A stretch of 64,000 bases of DNA from Henricia sp. BOLD:AAB3569 (lineage: Eukaryota > Echinodermata > Asteroidea > Spinulosida > Echinasteridae): the NCBI GenBank assembly GCA_037783545.1, contig JBBELK010000024.1, forward strand, positions 1-64,000, read 5' to 3'. How positions within the stretch are numbered: the stretch's first letter is position 1; every line of letters begins with the position of its first letter. Below, one piece after another: positions 60,222 to 64,000 of this stretch. A program made the position numbers and the translations under genes. Below the pieces are notes generated by a model. It had not been told where the DNA came from and did no database searches. It saw nothing but the letters and a program-made list of their open reading frames with translations.

Positions 60222-61149
60222 CATGCTGTTGTTTTTCTTGGAAAAAGTGCAAGCCCAGAACAATCTTGCCCAACCTTAATTGAGGATGTGATGATCTAAG
60301 AAGCTAACTATCATTGAAACATTTTTTTCATGGATAGAGTAACTCAAGTGTAATGGGTCTACAGAAATTGCAGTGGGAAAAGAGCTTTGACAATTACACC
60401 TTTTTGGTTTATGGTTCTTATGTAAAAAGGACCTTGGACCGCCATGAATTTTAGTGTTGTATATAACAAACACACTAACTGATTATGCTTTTGTGCTTTT
60501 AATTAAACGTTGAACCTAGTAATAACCTATTTCATTAAATTTGTTAGGGATGTAATTTTGACAATTTGCAAAATGGCAAGAAAACCCAATTTGGTATGCC
60601 CAACTAATAAGATTAAGATCAACGTAAAAAGAAAGTAAATCACATGTAAAAGTAGGCGTACATGTAATATGTACTTAATTTTTTTTCAGCTCATAAATTG
60701 TTTAAATTTGATTCCCAGCGAATTCACAAATTGTTTTATTTTTTTGCATCCCCAACCACGATTCCATCAAAAGGCGGGCCATAATATTCAAACTTGTCCT
60801 CAAAGGAAAATCAACCCAACAATTTCTTTTTTTCCCCTCTGTCGACTCAAGCAGAACATAAATATTCACAGTTCAAACTGCAACCCCTCTATATCCCTTC
60901 TATGGCCTGTGTTCCAAATAAGCTTCATGGTTCCACGGTAGAACCAGGAGTAAATACCTTTTGTAGCACCAATCCTACCCGTGGGGCAGCCAGTATCTTG
61001 CTAAACACTGGTGTTTTGGGGTTGCCTTGGAGAGGATTTGCACTGTAGAGTGGTGTGGTATGGATTTTTAGGGGAGCGTGGTGGGAAATCTGTTAGTTTG
61101 GGGCCCAGGGCCTCCCAAAAAGTATCCAGAATTTCCTTCACATACTTAA
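60222..61149. other. no gene recognised
   Basis: Nothing supported. Confidence 0.4.
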
Positions 61150-61663
61150 AGATAAAATACACGATTGGTAAACTGTTACAAATAGTTTTATCCCCTTGTG
61201 TGATTGAGAATATGCATGATTGAGCAAAAACCAGCTCCGTACTTCGTCTAACCTTTGAGAAAACAGTAAAAAAAGGGTTTGCAGTCATTTCGCCCCAAAA
61301 CCACTTCCCCCTGAACCATTTTGCCCTGAACCTCGGCATGTGCACGAAGTGGTTTTGGGGCGAAGTAGCATTTGGGCGATGTAGTGTTTGGACGAAGTAA
61401 TTTGGGGGTGTAATGGCACTCGGGCGAAGTGGTTTGGGGTGAAATGGCACTTGGGCGAAATTGTTTTGGGGCGAATTGAATTTTCGTCTCATGAGACGAA
61501 AACTAAGTGTTTTACTCATTTCTCAAAGACTATAGCACTTCAGACAAAACCATTTCAGGGGAAGTTTTCTATACGGTCATCATGTTTATATTGTGTAAGT
61601 TAGGCGTAAATCTGTGAACATTTTTGATTTTCGAGATACCAATCGTGTATAGGCCTACTGCCT
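61150..61663 (-). mobile_element. second copy of the inner TTAA element, inverted
   Basis: TTAA flanks both ends (61146-61149 and 61664-61667). On the - strand it starts aggcagtaggcctatacacg. It shares ttcacagattta, cttacacaatataaaca, gctatagtctttgagaaatg and a cgtctcatgagacg palindrome with 53902-54610. The array here reads gcgaagtggttttgggg on the + strand. Confidence 0.8.
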
Positions 61664-62817
61664 TTAAAAATCAGTTTTAACACTTGGTTGCATACAGTTG
61701 TATTTATACTTCTGACTTCAACTGTACATATACATATCTTTAACCCCTTCCCTCCCTGGGCCTGGGCTAAATGACAATGCAAATTGTGTTTTTTTCTGAG
61801 AAAAAGGTTCCTTATTAGAAACTTGATCCCGAAAATTTAGCTTGTGGGTTCAGTTGAAGGTTGTTAAGCTTATTGGTAATAATTTGTGTATAGTAAGAAC
61901 ACATGCCTATCTCTTGTTAAGCCAGCATGCTCCTTACTGAAATTCCTTTGCTCACTGAAGTGAAAATAATCGCAAGCTTGGTGGAGTAATTAGTAGCCAG
62001 AAATCCATGTACCTCGGGGAGGAATGACAAGGCTAAAGGCTTTGTATCATAGGACTTGGTGCAGGATGGGCAATGGTTAAGTAATGTTATTAGCAGTTGT
62101 GGTACATTATTATTGGCTGACAACCTTTTTGTCCAGCTTCTGTGGTACATGCCTTGGACTCCCTATGGGATGAAAATAGCATGACTGTTCCATGCTGTAT
62201 GTAAGATGTCTCACCGTCTTTGAATGTGATTAAGCCGTGCTCGGTCATTGACACCATGTTGGCATTGTCCTATCTTGTCATTGATTAAAAAGGGATATTA
62301 AAAGGACATTCTGTGAGCATAATGTGTAGATATTCAGTAAAACTTGTGTATATAGTGGCCACCCACATGCATGGATGTAAAAACATTATAAAACATATCA
62401 CAATGCATGTCTATAGTTGTAAAACAGCTAAAAGTGAAGTGCATCAAAGGATATTCCTCATTTAAAAAAGTGAAAATTGTTCAGTTTTTAAAAAGGTCCT
62501 CATAAAATTTCCCACAGTACATGTAGCTTGGTTCAATTTACTGTGTGTGGCCAGAATATCCAGGTACACCCGGAAATCCTAGTGCCCTGGCCACTGGCCG
62601 CGTTAGACAGGGGCCCTAATATCAAGGCTCTACCTCCATATGTTTGTGTACAAACTGTTTTGGGACCAAACAGATGTGGCCTCTTTATAAAGGTGGCCCC
62701 AATAACAGGTTTCACTGTACAACGAAAAGAAAAGATATTCACAGAATGTGCTCGTTTTAGAAATGATAAAATCAGTACTTTCTGAGCGTGTTTTTGTATT
62801 ATCACAGCGCATATTAA
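61664..62817. other. no gene recognised
   Basis: Nothing supported beyond AT-rich DNA. Confidence 0.4.
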
Positions 62818-63114
62818 AGGCACAGGCTCGTCAGCAATGCGCGCGCACCAAATTTGTGCCACGAAATACGCAGCTCCATGCCTTTGCTATGGAGCTGCGT
62901 ATTTTGTGGCACGAATTTCGCGCGCGCGCAGTAATCTGTGTACACAGGGGTTTATGGGGTACATGCATTGTTGTCCTATTTTCCCTTTTCTTTAGAATTC
63001 CTCTGTGGGGTACCACTGTTCCTTTTGAATTTCTTTATGGGGTACCATTGTTCCATTGTGTTTGGTACCCCACAAGTGTGTCTGTGTTAGACCATTGCTG
63101 ACGAGCCTGAGCCT
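62818..63114. mobile_element. TTAA hairpin MITE with a 161-bp insert
   Basis: TTAA flanks 62814-62817 and 63115-63118. The inverted ends are aggcacaggctcgtcagcaa and ttgctgacgagcct. The hairpin part 62818-62933 matches 43934-44055 read in reverse. The right arm is split by the 161-bp block at 62934-63094. Confidence 0.8.
62934..63094 (+). repeat. 161-bp repeat inserted in the hairpin MITE
   Basis: Matches 6943-7103 with two substitutions. A possible two-base duplication (ca) borders the insertion point, because the uninterrupted element reads gcgcattgctgacg. It has no clear inverted ends and no coding capacity. Confidence 0.8.
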
Positions 63115-63223
63115 TTAATATTATAGGTCTTTATTTTCATAGAATTGTGCACATTGCTGTCGGGACTGACAAAGTATTCTTCAAGTTACTGAAACTCTCG
63201 TTTCATCCTTGCTCGTACTAATA

Positions 63224-63686
63224 CCCTTTTCCCACTACAAACTGCTTAACTCAAAGAATTTGCCGATCCGGGTTAAGCTTTTCTTACCCCGGGGTTCGTT
63301 AGCCCCGAGTTTATATTTGTTTCATTAACCTGGAGTTTCGTCAAACCCGGGGCGAGCTTGCCCCGGGTTAACGCGGTGCGGTTTCCCACTGCATGTGCAC
63401 ACTCTTTACAGAGGCTGGGACTGAGATTGCCTGTAGAACACTTAACCCTGCTTTGTTTCCCACTATACAATGCTTACCCCGGGGCTTGGCTGTTAATCCC
63501 AAGATTGCCATCCTTAACCCTGATCGCTGGCAGGGTTTACGAACCCCGGGGTAACAGACACATTTTTTATCTTAACCTGGGGCAGAAAAAGAGAATTGGG
63601 AACGCTCGCGCCATCCCGTGGTATCTCAGGGTTCAGACTTGCCGTTACCTCCCAGATGACCCAGAAATTTGGTCGTGGGAAAGGGG
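63224..63686. mobile_element. MITE with ccc(t/c)tttcccac ends and TAATA duplication
   Basis: The ends cccttttcccac and gtgggaaagggg are flanked by TAATA (63219-63223 and 63687-63691). Inside, accccggggtta and ttaacccgggg words recur in both orientations. It is related in style, not clearly in sequence, to the 47302 family. Confidence 0.7.
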
Positions 63687-63691
63687 TAATA

Positions 63692-64000
63692 GTGTTCGAC
63701 TGTATACATGTCTGTTTCTTCCTCCATGATGTCCTATAGCACTATGTTTAATATTAGTTCAGAAACATTGTGTTAATTTTCATTCTTTGCTTTGTGGTAC
63801 AAATTTACTGTACTTGTGAAGTTGAAGGGGAAAGTAGTAATTTATACTGAAAGTCAAAAGAAACTTGTCAAGATATTTTTCTATTTTCAGCCGAAAGGTC
63901 AAATTGGGCACTCAAGCATGTCATGTTCATTTCGGGTTACCAAGTGGAATTAACATTTAGGAATAGTTGTCATCCGCCATAAACATTTTAACATAGATGC
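63692..64000. other. no gene recognised
   Basis: Window end; nothing supported. Confidence 0.4.

Noticed and set aside
61001..61519. 172-aa minus-strand frame, the second longest after Frizzled
   Set aside because: Most of it runs through the degenerate cgccccaaaaccacttcg array of a MITE, so it is not protein-like.
63358..63729. 123-aa plus-strand frame
   Set aside because: Covers the right part of a MITE and its flank, with no domain or splice support.

Overview
The window is eukaryotic, AT-rich and gene-poor. It is most likely from a marine invertebrate deuterostome, and I favour an echinoderm. The reasons are dispersed tRNA-derived SINEs, many short fold-back (MITE-like) DNA elements, frequent acatgtac and taggccta words, and an intact Frizzled of the Fz1/2/7 class. 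Several fold-back elements resemble echinoderm repeats I remember. That resemblance is from memory and was not checked against a library.

The one securely identified gene is an intronless Frizzled receptor at 15811-17472 (+, 553 aa). It has a signal peptide, a ten-cysteine Wnt-binding domain, seven membrane helices, the KTxxxW Dishevelled motif and a C-terminal T-N-V. Upstream lie a CRE, inverted CCAAT boxes, an E-box and two tiny upstream ORFs. A polyadenylation signal lies about 690 bp after the stop.

The rest is mostly repeats. 0-15 kb: a C/G tract region, a 24-bp-type minisatellite (5.26-5.80 kb), SINEs and fold-back elements. 18-32 kb: fold-back elements, a 1.28-kb element with 15-bp terminal inverted repeats that carries a 43-bp minisatellite (28.2-29.5 kb), and a SINE with an internal 77-bp duplication. 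33-39 kb: two related MITEs flank short coding-like relics, namely a frameshifted + strand segment and a - strand exon-like segment that may be the N-terminus of a P2X7-intracellular-domain-like protein. Two exon-like blocks follow at 38.4-38.9 kb. 40-47 kb: more MITEs.

The most notable structure is at 47.3-51.8 kb. It is a candidate 4.5-kb DNA transposon with long inverted arms around an exon-like region and a polyadenylation signal. A 370-bp MITE at 57.9-58.3 kb carries both of its ends and looks like its internal-deletion derivative. At 53.6-54.7 kb one TTAA-flanked element is inserted inside another. At 62.8-63.1 kb a TTAA-flanked hairpin element contains a 161-bp insert whose near-identical copy (2 differences) lies 56 kb away.

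Apart from Frizzled, no gene is assigned with confidence. Exon-like segments are described as such, and transposon boundaries were read by eye.
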